Shown: positions 9,703-19,560 of the stretch, piece by piece
How the letters are laid out: every line of letters begins with the position of its first letter
Numbering within the stretch: position 1 is the first letter of the stretch
Assembly (NCBI GenBank): GCA_946406115.1
Contig: OX291544.1
Location: forward strand, 2,666,001 to 2,730,000
Origin: Apoda limacodes
Taxonomy: Eukaryota; Arthropoda; Insecta; Lepidoptera; Limacodidae
Direction: 5' to 3'
Length of the DNA stretch: 64,000 bases
Notes under the pieces: model-generated
What the model was told of the DNA's origin: nothing
The model's database searches: none
What the model saw: only the letters and a program-made list of their open reading frames with translations
Program-made: the position numbers and the translations under genes

Positions 9703-11080
9703 ATTAAGTATTTAGTACGAGACTTTCGCAAAATATTTATATTTACAGAGATCTATAAATCCTCAAATCTTTGTGTCTTGAACAATCCTTTTCCCAACTT
9801 TTTTTTAAAAAGTTTTATTTTTATGTACAGGCGAACAAAATGTGATAAGTGCCACTGAAAGACACAAACCTAGTCCAAACCTAGTCTCAAACAGACGCAA
9901 TATGCAGCAAAAACGTTCAGAATTGTCTTCTCTGTCTCCTATCTAAATTTTTAGGTTTGTATTGATTCAGATCCTCAAAAAAAATCTTTCTTGTCGACAA
10001 GGATCTTAAATAAATAAATTGATTTAAAAATTAAAAAGTAAAGCGTCTTGAAAATAGCCAATTGTAAATCACCATAAATTTTCCTATTCATTTAGTGGTT
10101 AAGATATATATCCATCCATACATACTTGTAACAAAATTTTATACAATCACCAACATAAAAGGCGTGTTTCACTAGTTATAAATAAACTTCAATAATTTTT
10201 TTCTTCAAAAGTTTAGGTTTTAAATCCACTACATTAATAGGGGACCACCTCTTTTGCATAAAAAAATAATTTTCGAAATCGGACCATAATTGACGGAAAA
10301 ATTGCTGAACATACATAAAAAAAATATACAGCGGAACATATTAACTTTTATGAATAGCGTATGTGTAGAAATTTGTAAAATGTTGTCTTTTTAAAACTTT
10401 GGGCACTTAGAAATAGTTGTAAGAAATTACAATGAAAAAGCGCAAATTTTGTAATCTTACAGGGAGTGAAAATAAAACAAACTAGAAGTAAAAAAGTAAT
10501 TATAAAGTACTTTATTTACATTTAAAAAAAATATCTTACATGCATTATACACAAATAAAATTCTCAAAACTTAGATAACTTTTTTATAATAATATTATGT
10601 ATATATTATAATTTTCCTTTAGGAGATATGACAATATTTAAACGTTTGTAATTTTTATTATTTTTCATTTAGTAAATTGTAGATTAAGTTAGGATAGGCC
10701 AGTTAGGTGCAGCAGTTAGTTTGAGCTCTTGCTGTTAGTTGGGTGTCAGAGAGTGACCTTGAGGCTCCATTTGTTTTAATTGCATCCAACAGTTTGTCCG
10801 AACGATCTTCACATCCTGTATCTTGTGTCTATGCTGGTAGAATGTCGGTCATTTTGACCAACATGTAAATATCAGTTTCAAATACATTGATGTTATCCAT
10901 TAACTTTAGTCCGAGCTAGCTCTTCTACGTTGCTCTTTGATCTTTTTTATTATTTTTTATATACGTCTTTGTTTTTTATAATTTTATTTGGTACCCAATC
11001 TTTTTATCAGGTTACCGTTTTTAAATTTTTTTGTCCATCTTGTCTTCGAAGGAGATAATACTATTATGGCATATATGTGA
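9703..11080. other. Intron DNA, no recognised feature
   Basis: AT-rich intronic sequence of the MBF2-like gene. No exon or element boundary was recognised. It ends in a short GAT microsatellite at about 11081-11096, which could be the tail of an unrecognised retroelement. Confidence 0.45.
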
Positions 11081-11135
11081 TGATGATGATGATGAGGTGC
11101 CATCCACTTAATGTATATCTCCATCTTATTTGAAA

Positions 11136-11311
11136 TATTAATTACAACACTGCCTGTTTACTTATTTAAAATATTAATTACAACCCTGCCTGTTTACTTA
11201 TTTAAAATATTAATTACAACCCTGCCTGTTTACTTATTTAAAATATTAATTACAACCCTGCCTGTTTACTTATTTAAAATATTTATTACAACCCTGCCTG
11301 TTTACTTTTTT
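11136..11311 (+). repeat. 36-bp tandem array, about 5 copies
   Basis: Units contain AATATTAATTACAACCCTGC and CTGTTTACTTATTTAA. The last unit differs by a T (ATTTATT). The period of 36 opens a 73-aa frame repeating ILITTLPVYLFK, which is an array artefact. Confidence 0.9.
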
Positions 11312-11436
11312 CTGCCAGATGTCTTAGCATGACTACCAGATGATAGTAGTTTTTTTTTCATGTCTATTTCTCTCTTTATTTATAATCTTTAGCAGATTGT
11401 TTTTAGTTTATAAAACTTTTACTACTGTGGTAGATA

Positions 11437-11660
11437 TCCTACTCCTATAAATGTGAAAGTTTGTATTTCTGGATGGATGTTTGTTACTCATTTAACCACT
11501 GGACGGATCTGGATAAAACTTGGCACACATATAGGTTAGGTCCTGGAATAGCTATTGCTGCAGCATGCTATAGCAATTTATTGGTATAACTAATAAAATA
11601 ATTAATTAATTTGAGTTAATTAAGGAGTTCCACGCGGGCGGAGCCGCTGGCAAAGTCTAG
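11437..11660 (+). mobile_element. Non-autonomous Helitron, 224 bp
   Basis: The 5' end TCCTACTCCTATAAATGTG follows an A at 11436. The 3' end is CGCTGGCAAAGTCTAG followed by T at 11661. The 5'-TC, the 3'-CTAG and the insertion between A and T match Helitrons. A short GC-rich hairpin (GCGG-GCGGAG-CCGC) lies about 15-20 bp before the 3' end, as expected for the rolling-circle terminator. No Rep/helicase gene is present. It sits in the intron of the MBF2-like gene. Confidence 0.8.
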
Positions 11661-11769
11661 TTGTTAATGATGTCGACATTGGTCAAAATCATAAGTAAAA
11701 TTTCATATTTGATACATACATGTTATGTTTTCTTTTGTTAATTATTTATGTTTCTACTCTATATTGTTT

Positions 11770-12010
11770 AATCCTTCAACGCCAGCCTATTTAAAAGAGT
11801 ATTTCGCACATCGTAGTTCATAACGGTCTTGCTACCATGTTATTAATTAAGACTCTTCCACATTCCACTCAATATTTTGGTAAATCTTTTACAGTACAAG
11901 TGATTCGCTATAGAAATCAGCTTCCTCTTTTTATTACAAAACCACAGTCGCCTTATGTGTTCAAAAATTTTATTTTGCATTTGTCTGCTGTCTTTTTATC
12001 AAGCAAACTA
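11770..12010 (+). mobile_element. LINE reverse-transcriptase C-terminal fragment
   Basis: The plus-strand frame reads PAYLKEYFAHRSS, then HSTQYFGKSFTVQVIRYRN, LPLFITKPQS and VFKNFILHL. These fit the C-terminal tail of jockey-type RTs (HSTxYYxKSFxVxxxRLWNxLP). The conserved LWN has become YRN, and there is no catalytic domain. It is a fragment in the intron of the MBF2-like gene. Confidence 0.6.
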
Positions 12011-12921
12011 TTCATTTTAATTTAGACTAGTTATAGCTATATTATTTACTAATTTATTATTACTATTTATTATATTTATCATATATGTTCATTTTTATTA
12101 TAAATAATAAATTAACATAGACGTTCACACGACCTGTCTTTACCTGTAGTGAATGTCTTTCAGGAAACATAAAACTGCAGAACAATATATAGCTAAATAT
12201 AAAATATAAAAGCTACGCTATGAGCTTTTTTAATAATTGTTCTTATGTTATTTTTTGTATTTTGGTGTAAAATATTGGTATTTAAATGTTTTCTAGCTCG
12301 AACACAAGCACTCACGAAAATTAAATATAACGATTAATTGATGCACTTACTACAATCTACGAGTTAATAATTTTAGTATATCAATGAGATAAACAACCTA
12401 CTCTCCTTAAATACAGCCTTCCGAAGTCTGCGCCGGAAATATAATACACCATGTAGTAAGTCAAAAATAAAATGAGACTGTTTTTTTTTGTAATTCAAAC
12501 TGTTAGGTAACACTAACCACTTATTTATTTATGATTACAAATAATTAACGTCATTTAAATTTATAAGTATCACCAATTTGTGAATTGTGAAAATTTAACT
12601 TTTGGCGCACCACTCAGCTTCACTATAAAATGTTTGTCCTATGCTAACCCACGCCTCCGATTCAGGGGACAGTTACCCACTAATCCACAGATAATATAAA
12701 AGAAGTTTGCTATAGCTACAAGAACTTATGAAATGGTGGACTTAGATTATTAAAAAAACAAAATTTACCAAATATATGCTTACCGCTAGGCAAAATAGAA
12801 TTATAAACATTTAGCAATCAAGCAATGAAGAACAGAATTATCTCATAATCAGATGTTTTCATTACAGAAAAGAACATTACAGTGCAGTGGAGGGAAATAG
12901 GTTCTATTTACCACCATTTAC
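12011..12921. other. Intron DNA with a possible tRNA-derived SINE scrap
   Basis: Mostly AT-rich. At about 12640-12705 the minus strand reads TTAGTGGGTAACTG and CGTGGGTTAGCATAGG, reminiscent of pol III A and B boxes in a tRNA-derived SINE. Too little remains for certainty. Confidence 0.35.
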
Positions 12922-13119
12922 CTTTAAGATCCTGTTGGTCTCGTCGCTGTAGAAGACATTCTTAGTCCTAGTGGTGAGTGGTATTGCACTTAAGCTCACG
13001 GTCTCCGAGTGCGCCAGCTCACTGTTCACACTGGTACCTATCTGTAAGTTGTCTCCCTCCGCGATATCCGCACACAAAGTTATGGAAATCAACAGTAAAG
13101 TAACAGCACACACACACAT
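12922..13119 (-). CDS. MBF2-like secreted protein, exon 1 (signal peptide and N-terminal half)
   Basis: The ATG at 13119-13117 opens 66 codons ending at AAG, followed directly by a good donor (AAAG|GTAAAT, GT at 12921-12920). Residues 1-22 form a secretion signal: MCVCAVTLLLISITLC with a hydrophobic core and cleavage likely near ADIAEG. The mature part starts DNLQIGTSVNSELAH and contains SLSAIPLTTRT, a beta-rich pattern like the N-terminal half of MBF2 / probable salivary secreted peptide. Joined to exon 2 (8802-8662) across a 4119-bp intron it gives 112 residues, the usual size range for the family. An in-frame TTG upstream (13125) would add only two residues; the ATG is preferred. Expression and binding partners cannot be read from the sequence. 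Alternative: an unrelated secreted peptide, though the exon 2 match argues against it. Confidence 0.75.
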
Positions 13120-13595
13120 TTTCAAAATTGAGTTTTGTGTATTTCCTCTAACAAACTGAACATCACAGAGCGAAGGGACTTCATTTTAATACAATAAATT
13201 ATCGTGACTCATGGAATATAGGTTTGTTAAGTTTTTTTTTTACTTTACGTTATACTGTACTTTGATATCTTTACCGTAAAGCATTTTTTTCTCTGATGAT
13301 CAGTTTATTTCTTTCAGGATTATCGTACATTCAAGAACTAGATTGATAACACATAGGAAGATAACGACCGATTACCTTTACTGTGTTACTCCTAATATTT
13401 GCTATCTGATAAAAAATACCTTAAAATTTGTGTTACAAAATAAAGATTACGTTTGAAAAGGGACTAAATTACAGCATCAACAGACAAGCACAAAATTGGA
13501 CTTACTGTAAAATTTTATTTTCAGCCCTCAAGGTAAGGTTTTACATTAGTTTTTTAAATTTACCTCCTATAGTTACAAAATGTGATAAGTGTTAT
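13120..13595. other. Upstream region of the MBF2-like gene
   Basis: This should contain the 5' UTR and promoter. A short upstream ORF begins at an ATG near 13170 (minus strand) and ends before the main ATG. No certain TATA box or initiator could be picked. The 70-aa plus-strand ORF (13428-13640) is not recognised. Confidence 0.35.
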
Positions 13596-13599
13596 CCGA

Positions 13600-13765
13600 T
13601 GTTACTCAAAGTAGAAACTCTTTTCTTGGCGCACGTTTAACAGTCGCCACCGGAGTAAGATATTCAACATGGCACTCGACTTACACGAGAAATAAAGATC
13701 CTGTCATTCGACCTTTGTAAGAGGGTGAGAAAAGCTACTTTTATTTGATATATAAACACCTTAAA
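13600..13765 (+). repeat. Dispersed repeat R3, copy 1
   Basis: About 165 bp matching 16485-16650 in the same orientation: CTCAAAGT..., TTGGCGCACGTTTAACAG, CGCCACCGGAGTAA, ATATTCAACAT and the ending ATTTGATATATAAACACCT. No ORF and no known class. Confidence 0.7.
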
Positions 13766-13780
13766 CAATCGTGGAATATT

Positions 13781-14018
13781 TTTTTATACCACTAAGATGG
13801 CAAACAAGCTTACGGTCCGCCTGATGGTAAGCGGTCACTGTAGCCTATGGACGCTGGTGCCACCAGGGGTATCACTTTTACGTTGCCGACCGGTCAAAAA
13901 TCCAATAACTTCTTCCTTCAAGAACCCCATACTGTAGTCTTAGAGAAAACCTTCCACAACCCAAGCATTCGCGAGAGAAAGATTCTCTGAAACCGCACTG
14001 TACGCGACCATTTCGGTA
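13781..14018 (-). mobile_element. LINE A copy 2, 3'-end fragment
   Basis: Read on the minus strand it matches the last part of LINE A copy 1: ACCGAAATGGTCGCGTACAG, CAGTGCGGTTTCAGAGAA, then the 3' UTR with GGCGGACCGTAAGCTTG and the GGTATAAAAAA end at about 13781. Only the RT tail and 3' UTR remain. Confidence 0.85.
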
Positions 14019-14039
14019 GTATTAATATACATATTCATT

Positions 14040-14312
14040 TCGAATAGTAGACACTACTAAATTCCTTGGTATTCTACGTGATTCTAAGCTACAATAGGGA
14101 CCTCACATTTGTGAATTTGCAAACAGGCTTATCTCTGCTGTTTATGCTATCAAAAAGATTCGAAATTTAAATGATGTTGAAACTGCATGTTTATTCTTAG
14201 TTATTTCCACAGTCTAATGTGTTACGTGATCTTACTGTGAGGAACGCTGCTGATATCAACACTATTTTAGCGAGCTGTTCAGGCAATTTACAAACTGGGT
14301 CCTAGGGAGTTA
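14040..14312 (+). mobile_element. LINE B fragment, degraded RT C-terminal region
   Basis: The plus-strand translation gives TKFLGILRDSKLQ, then stop, GPHICEFANRLISAVYAIK and DVETACLFLVIS. Later AADINTILA and KLGPRELLP appear in shifted frames. This is the region just after the palm of a jockey-type RT, also seen at 36608-36105. Stops and frameshifts make it a fossil. It is cut at 14316 by a TIR element. Confidence 0.7.
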
Positions 14313-14315
14313 CTT

Positions 14316-15396
14316 CCCAACTAGCACAAACTAGTTGCTTAACAGCTTTGGAGCTAATCCGATTATTCCTAAAGGCACCAAGCTCAAGCGCCAGAGCGTG
14401 CACTGCAGACCTTATGCAGCCGCTTTGCACAAGGGGCACAACTTTTTGCAACCTACAGTTCCATTAGAACTTCATAAAAGCGCTACAGGAGCTGCAACTA
14501 ATAATTAACACCACACTAAAGCTCTTGTGGCGCATATTGAATGAATGAAAGGTTAAACTGAACGAATAAAGGATCACTGATTATTTACCTAGTCTCTTTT
14601 ATTTATTAAATATATCTGTTGTTCCTGAGTCAGACATATACAACAATAAGTTATATAAAGTATATACGACAATAATAAGTTAAATGAAGATAAGTGTTTT
14701 TGAGGTATATTTTGTATTATATGCAAGTGGCTAAAAACGCAGATCAGTTTATCGTGCATATAGTTAATATTGTTGGATTATTTTTAACGCGCCTTGATAA
14801 TTACCTCAGAATATCGTAAAATATGTAAAATATTATTATATATTTCAGATCCATATTTCTTTTAAACTGGCTCAAATATTTTATGAAATGAAAATAGCAG
14901 GATGTATCCAAATGAGTAGGCATGTCCATTACGCCCCTGCTTCTATTTTGAAACCTTAATGTCGTAAAACAGTCGATTAAATCGCTACTTAAGTCTGCGC
15001 AAAAGTACAAATCACTACTGCAATTAAACTTTCAGTGGCAGAACAGCGATAAATATATCTTTTGTACAGTTCCGTTAAAAAGTCTGCAATTAAAGTCTTT
15101 ATGCAGTTCTGAAGCATACAGCAGCGGCAACAGATACCTTTTAGCAGCTTTTAGCTTCAAAATACATGTTTTAACTCTCTTTTAAAGCTATATACGGCAA
15201 ATAGGTTGTAAAATGAACCCTAGCTAGAAATAAGGCCTAGGGTGGAATTTGATTCAGTTTCTGATACCCCTAGTAATGTTTAGAGCTATACGGAAACAAT
15301 AGTAGAACTTAAAACGACTTTCTGAACCCCTAAAGCGCTAATATACAGCTAAAAGTTGCAAAATAGGCTGCTATTTCAACTAGTTTGCTAGTTGGG
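14316..15396. mobile_element. TIR element, 1081 bp, no coding capacity
   Basis: The left end CCCAACTAGCACAAACTAGT and the reverse complement of the right end, CCCAACTAGCAAACTAGTTG, form terminal inverted repeats differing by a 2-bp indel. The interior has no transposase; the 69-aa minus-strand ORF at 15010-14801 is unrecognised. I could not find a convincing target duplication, so the superfamily is open. It is inserted at the edge of LINE B sequence. Confidence 0.65.
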
Positions 15397-16045
15397 TTAG
15401 AATTAGATTTAATAAAATTAATGTTTTAACAGTTTCAAAGCGCATTTAATGTAGCAGCTTTAGAATTGCAATGTAGCTGCACTACTCACGCACGCTTAGT
15501 TACACATCGCGTCATTCTTGTTTTTCTGTCATGTAGCACTGTATCTTAAGAACACCGCGCACTAATTATGAAAAAAAAAAATATATTTGAAGAAGTGAAA
15601 TTATACGAAATTACCCAAAGCTCTTAAAGAGATTAACTCATTTAATACTTTTAAAAAGCTAAAAAAATTCACATTTTAAAGAACCTTTTGCAGATAGAAA
15701 ACACATAAAAGATAAAGAAACTAATAAAAACTTATCACATAATATTGAACCGTGACGCTTCCCTATGTGACACAAGCCTTAGCAAGCTACTGCCTTGACA
15801 GCAAGCAAGTGACTCGTGCCAAAATTACACGCTCGATGAATGCTGCATTTACCTGACTGAATTACTGGCTAGTAACTTATACATTCTATGTTAGGTATAA
15901 TTTTATTCTAAGGGAAAAGTATATTCTATATTATTTCATTCGCTTATATTTAAGTTTATCGTCGTAATAGGTGGTGAGCCTATCGTCGTAACAACTTAAA
16001 AAATACTATGGGCGAAACGTGGAAGTTATGATTTACAAATGGATG
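15397..16045. other. Non-coding stretch
   Basis: AT-rich, with no recognised exon or repeat apart from a short internal echo of ATCGTCGTAA at 15959 and 15984. Confidence 0.5.
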
Positions 16046-16120
16046 AACTACAAATGGAGGTTTGAAGCCTAACTACCTATGGAGATTTGGAGCCTAACTA
16101 CTTATAGAGGTTCGGAGCCT
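16046..16120 (+). repeat. 25-bp direct repeat, 3 copies
   Basis: Three units starting AACTAC and ending GAAGCCT or GGAGCCT, at 16046, 16071 and 16096. Confidence 0.85.
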
Positions 16121-16194
16121 AATATATAAAAAAAAAAAAGTGAAAATCTTTACACACGATTCGCGCTTAACACTCAAATATGTCACAAGACATG

Positions 16195-16370
16195 TCTTTG
16201 ACATTGTCAAGAAATAATAATGTTTGTTTATTTACTTTTTTGACGTAGTATATTTGACTTCGCAATCTGTCATAGAATTAAAATTCCATATCCAACCTCC
16301 CTGTACTACTCATAATCGCGAATACTAAAAATAAAAATTATAATAGTGTCCCGGAGTGCAATTTTTTTTT
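16195..16370 (-). repeat. Dispersed repeat R4, copy 1 (inverted relative to 57592-57790)
   Basis: About 115 bp including ATTTACTTTTTTGACGTAGT and CCAACCTCCCTGTACTACTC is the reverse complement of sequence at 57592-57715. Both copies are flanked by a CCCGGAGTGCAA motif (16354 and 57776). A non-autonomous element is likely; its ends are not fixed. Confidence 0.65.
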
Positions 16371-16484
16371 TTCTGTGACTTTGTTGGTTCAGTCGTCATA
16401 AATAACACATAACACAAAAACATATAGGTACGTGTTTAACCATTCTAGTCACGATTTTAAATAAATTGTAGTTCAAGAGAAATT

Positions 16485-16650
16485 TAAGTTGCTCAAAGTC
16501 ATAACTCTTTCCTCGGCGCACGTTCAACAGCCGCCGCCGGAGTAAAATATTCAACATCTTTCTCGACTTGTACGAGAAATAGAGATCCTGTCGCTCGTAC
16601 GTTGTAATAGAGTGAGAGAAGTTACCTTTATTTGATAAATAAACACCTAA
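16485..16650 (+). repeat. Dispersed repeat R3, copy 2
   Basis: Direct-orientation copy of 13600-13765, with TCGGCGCACGTTCAACAG, GCCGGAGTAAAATATTCAAC and TTTGATAAATAAACACCT. The two copies lie about 2.9 kb apart. Confidence 0.7.
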
Positions 16651-16758
16651 AAGAAGTTTGGAATCTATTCACCCTACTAAATAAAATCCAAGTTTAAAAT
16701 TTTTAAAATCGTAGATTACCCCTAGAAGTCTGCAATATTATTACAAAGGCGCTTATTT

Positions 16759-17272
16759 TTTGTTTTACCTAAACAAAACTTGTGACTTTTTGTTTTACCT
16801 ATACAAAACTTGTGACTTTTTGTTTTACCTATACAAAACTTGTGACTTTTTGTTTTACCTATACAAAACTTGTGACTTTTTGTTTTACCTATACAAAACT
16901 TGTGACTTTTTGTTTTACCTATACAAAACTTGTGACTTTTTGTTTTACCTATACAAAACTTGTGACTTTTTGTTTTACCTATACAAAACTTGTGACTTTT
17001 TGTTTTACCTATACAAAACTTGTGACTTTTTGTTTTACCTATACAAAACTTGTGACTTTTTGTTTTACCTATACAAAACTTGTGACTTTTTGTTTTACCT
17101 ATACAAAACTTGTGACTTTTTGTTTTACCTATACAAAACTTGTGACTTTTTGTTTTACCTACACAAAACTTGTGACTTTTTGTTTTACCTATACAAAACT
17201 TGTGACTTTTTGTTTTACCTATACAAAACTTGTGACTTTTTGTTTTACCTATACAAAACTTGTGACTTTTTG
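16759..17272 (+). repeat. 30-bp tandem array, about 17 near-identical copies
   Basis: Each 30-bp unit contains ATACAAAACTTGTGAC and TTTTTGTTTTACCT. I see only two variant units, at 16771 (AACAAAAC) and 17161 (ACACAAAAC). Because the period is divisible by 3 and the unit has no stop in several frames, the array is open on both strands (up to 209 aa); these frames are not genes. ACAAAA and TTTTGT within each unit could pair into a small hairpin. The uniformity suggests recent amplification or gene conversion. Confidence 0.95.
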
Positions 17273-17918
17273 CAATAACAGAGTCATAATGATCATTTAC
17301 AATATAGTAGGCTAGAGAAGTGTTAAGAAAACTACAAATCCTCTCAGACAACGATCTCTTGCGTCCCTCGAGTACCTTTTTCTCGACCTCACTTAATATG
17401 AGTTTTATTTGTTTGCCCCGGAGCTCTACTCAAGTTAGTTAAGCTATTATACAATTGCAATGTTTTCCTGACAATGATGATAAGAACATTAAGGCTGCCC
17501 CGTAGGCAAAATGTGTAGTTTTCCGCTCCTTTATAAAATCGATACCACGGCCTTGATTCAAGTCTCAAACTTTTTAAAAAACACATATCTTTACACACTC
17601 TTATAGAATAAAGTTACTGTTTTTATTTTTAGATATTTGTAAAAACATTGCTTTACAAAATATATTTTCAAACCTCTATTTTTATCATTTTTATTACATA
17701 ACTCATTATATAATGATAGTAGAAACATGATTTACTACACAAAATGTAAAGTAATCATACTGCCAATATCAGTTTGCACTATCTTTTTCTTCATTCCCGC
17801 TTACTCGGCTCGACTGAGTGGACGCGGGGCATGACAGTTTGCACATTTTGCGCGTACCAATTTTGCTCTAAACAGCTTGTGAAAGTTAATTTAAAATAAA
17901 TGAGTTTTCAGGTACACC
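17273..17918. other. Non-coding stretch
   Basis: No recognised gene. Only a small GC-richer patch near 17800-17870 containing CTCGGCTCGACTGAGT. Confidence 0.5.
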
Positions 17919-18023
17919 TTAAGAGGATACACTTCGCGGCGCCTCGCAGCTGGCTTCATACAAACGAATTTCTCACTTATTTTTGACATTTACTGATCAA
18001 TCACGCGAAGTGTATCCTCTTAA
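17919..18023. mobile_element. TTAA-flanked MITE, 105-bp internal deletion derivative
   Basis: The left part (17919-18002) matches the left arm of the 3596-3976 MITE, through CATACAAACGAATTTCTCAC and TTTACTGATCAAT. It then jumps straight to the terminal CGCGAAGTGTATCCTCTTAA. TTAA stands at both ends. Most of the interior and the inner half of the right arm are missing. Confidence 0.8.
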
Positions 18024-19329
18024 TTGAGAGGAAAACTGTCGATTTATTAGTATCCTACTACTAGTGATATGTATTTAAACTACTGTCCTTCATTGAAAAT
18101 GATAAATCAGGGCTTGAAGGCGAAATATATACCTATTAAATTGAAAGGGAAAATATAATGCGGATATCTATATATTTTAAAGACTTTTTATGGCTTGATT
18201 TTGTGCAAAACAAACTTCGTGGAAAGAACTCATACATATCGTGATTTTTCCTCATATTCATAGAAAACGTGGTTAAAAAGTAGTAGGGCCACAAAACTTC
18301 AACATATAATTTTCATCACTCAGTATGTAGGGCTAAGAAAGATTTTTTACCGATTGCATTACACATCTGTTAGACTGGTCTATCAGTTGTGAACATGACA
18401 AAACTGTGTTTTGTTTTTGGTCTTTGGTTACGGAATCCTGAAACGTGTTTGTTTCAAACGTTTGACACTTGCATTACCGACTACACTTTTGGGCATTGTA
18501 CTACATAGGTCTTGAAAATGAAAAACTGAATTTTGTTCTATGAGAGTGAAGTGGTGAAGTATTATATTTCTAACTAAACTGAATTATTGAACCACTTCAA
18601 CATGATAAATGTAGAGAATAAAAATCTAGAGACTTAGGTACTTACTTACTTAGGTAACTACTTGAATAACAAAAACTGTGCATAAAAAGTAAATACCTAC
18701 TCAAAAAAATCCTGTCTTTGCACGAAACATTCAATAACATAAAAAGTTAAATGTGAGTGCCGATAAAAGAATTGTGATCTATATCGATAAACATTCTATA
18801 AAAGTTGCTTTATGCAAATCCACAAAAATATATAAACAATGATTTCCAAATAATTAATATTCATACTATTTTTGAATGTCAGTTTAACTATTAATTACAT
18901 AGTCTAAATCACCGGTTTGGTTTTATTAGAATGTTTTGACACGTTTCCTAGTGACTGATACACACTTGCCTCTCTACTTTAAAAACTACTGAACCGAAAT
19001 TGGTAAAAATTGCACTGTTCCCTAAGTTAGATTACACCTAGTTCAACTAGTTTTTGAGATATGTGCTGACAAACATACATATACTTATGAAATTTGGCAC
19101 ACACGTATGGAAGCTGGTATAAACTAACATATACAAAAACTGTGCAATTCTGACAATATTACATAGTATGTATGTAGTTGTAGTATGAGTTGAATTGATA
19201 ACTTCTTAGATTTTTATCAATTCTTAGACTTATTTTGCTTACTTCACTGAAATTTTGCACAATTGGACCAATACGTGCGTGTATTCGCTGGTTTCTTCTA
19301 TATATTAATTGCTCTAATTGTAATGTAAA
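18024..19329. other. Non-coding stretch
   Basis: AT-rich with no credible exon. The 18960-19120 part has wording common to non-autonomous lepidopteran elements (AAAACTACTGAACCGAAATT, TTTGAGATATGTGCTGACAA), but no ends were found. Confidence 0.45.
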
Positions 19330-19560
19330 TTACCTTCGGGCTTTTAGGGCTACAGGCGGTTATCAGAGCCTGGATATCATCTAAGATCAGAGAGCTTTTC
19401 ACGACAAATCAAATGAGCGCAAAGTCGATGGGGTTGTGTCTTTTTATTACAGTTCCTGTAGTTTCAATTCCAGTTTCATCATCAGACTCGCTGGATATCA
19501 TCTAAGACCACCTTTCGACTTCATCATCAGATCAATTCTTAAACCTTTTTCTAGATTAAA
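19330..19560. repeat. Old retroelement-like fragment with internal duplication
   Basis: CTGGATATCATCTAAGA occurs at 19369 and 19489. CAAATCAAATGAGCGCAAAG and TTTCATCATCAGACTCGC resemble 3' parts of lepidopteran LINEs, from memory of the family rather than from a search. Confidence 0.4.

Noticed and set aside
16759..17272. CRISPR-like array
   Set aside because: Units are directly joined with no unique spacers, and the surroundings are eukaryotic. The same holds for the 60-bp and 54-bp arrays.
16722..17351. 209-aa minus-strand and 172/177-aa plus-strand ORFs
   Set aside because: They are the 30-bp array read in frame; the period is a multiple of 3, so any stop-free unit gives long ORFs on both strands.
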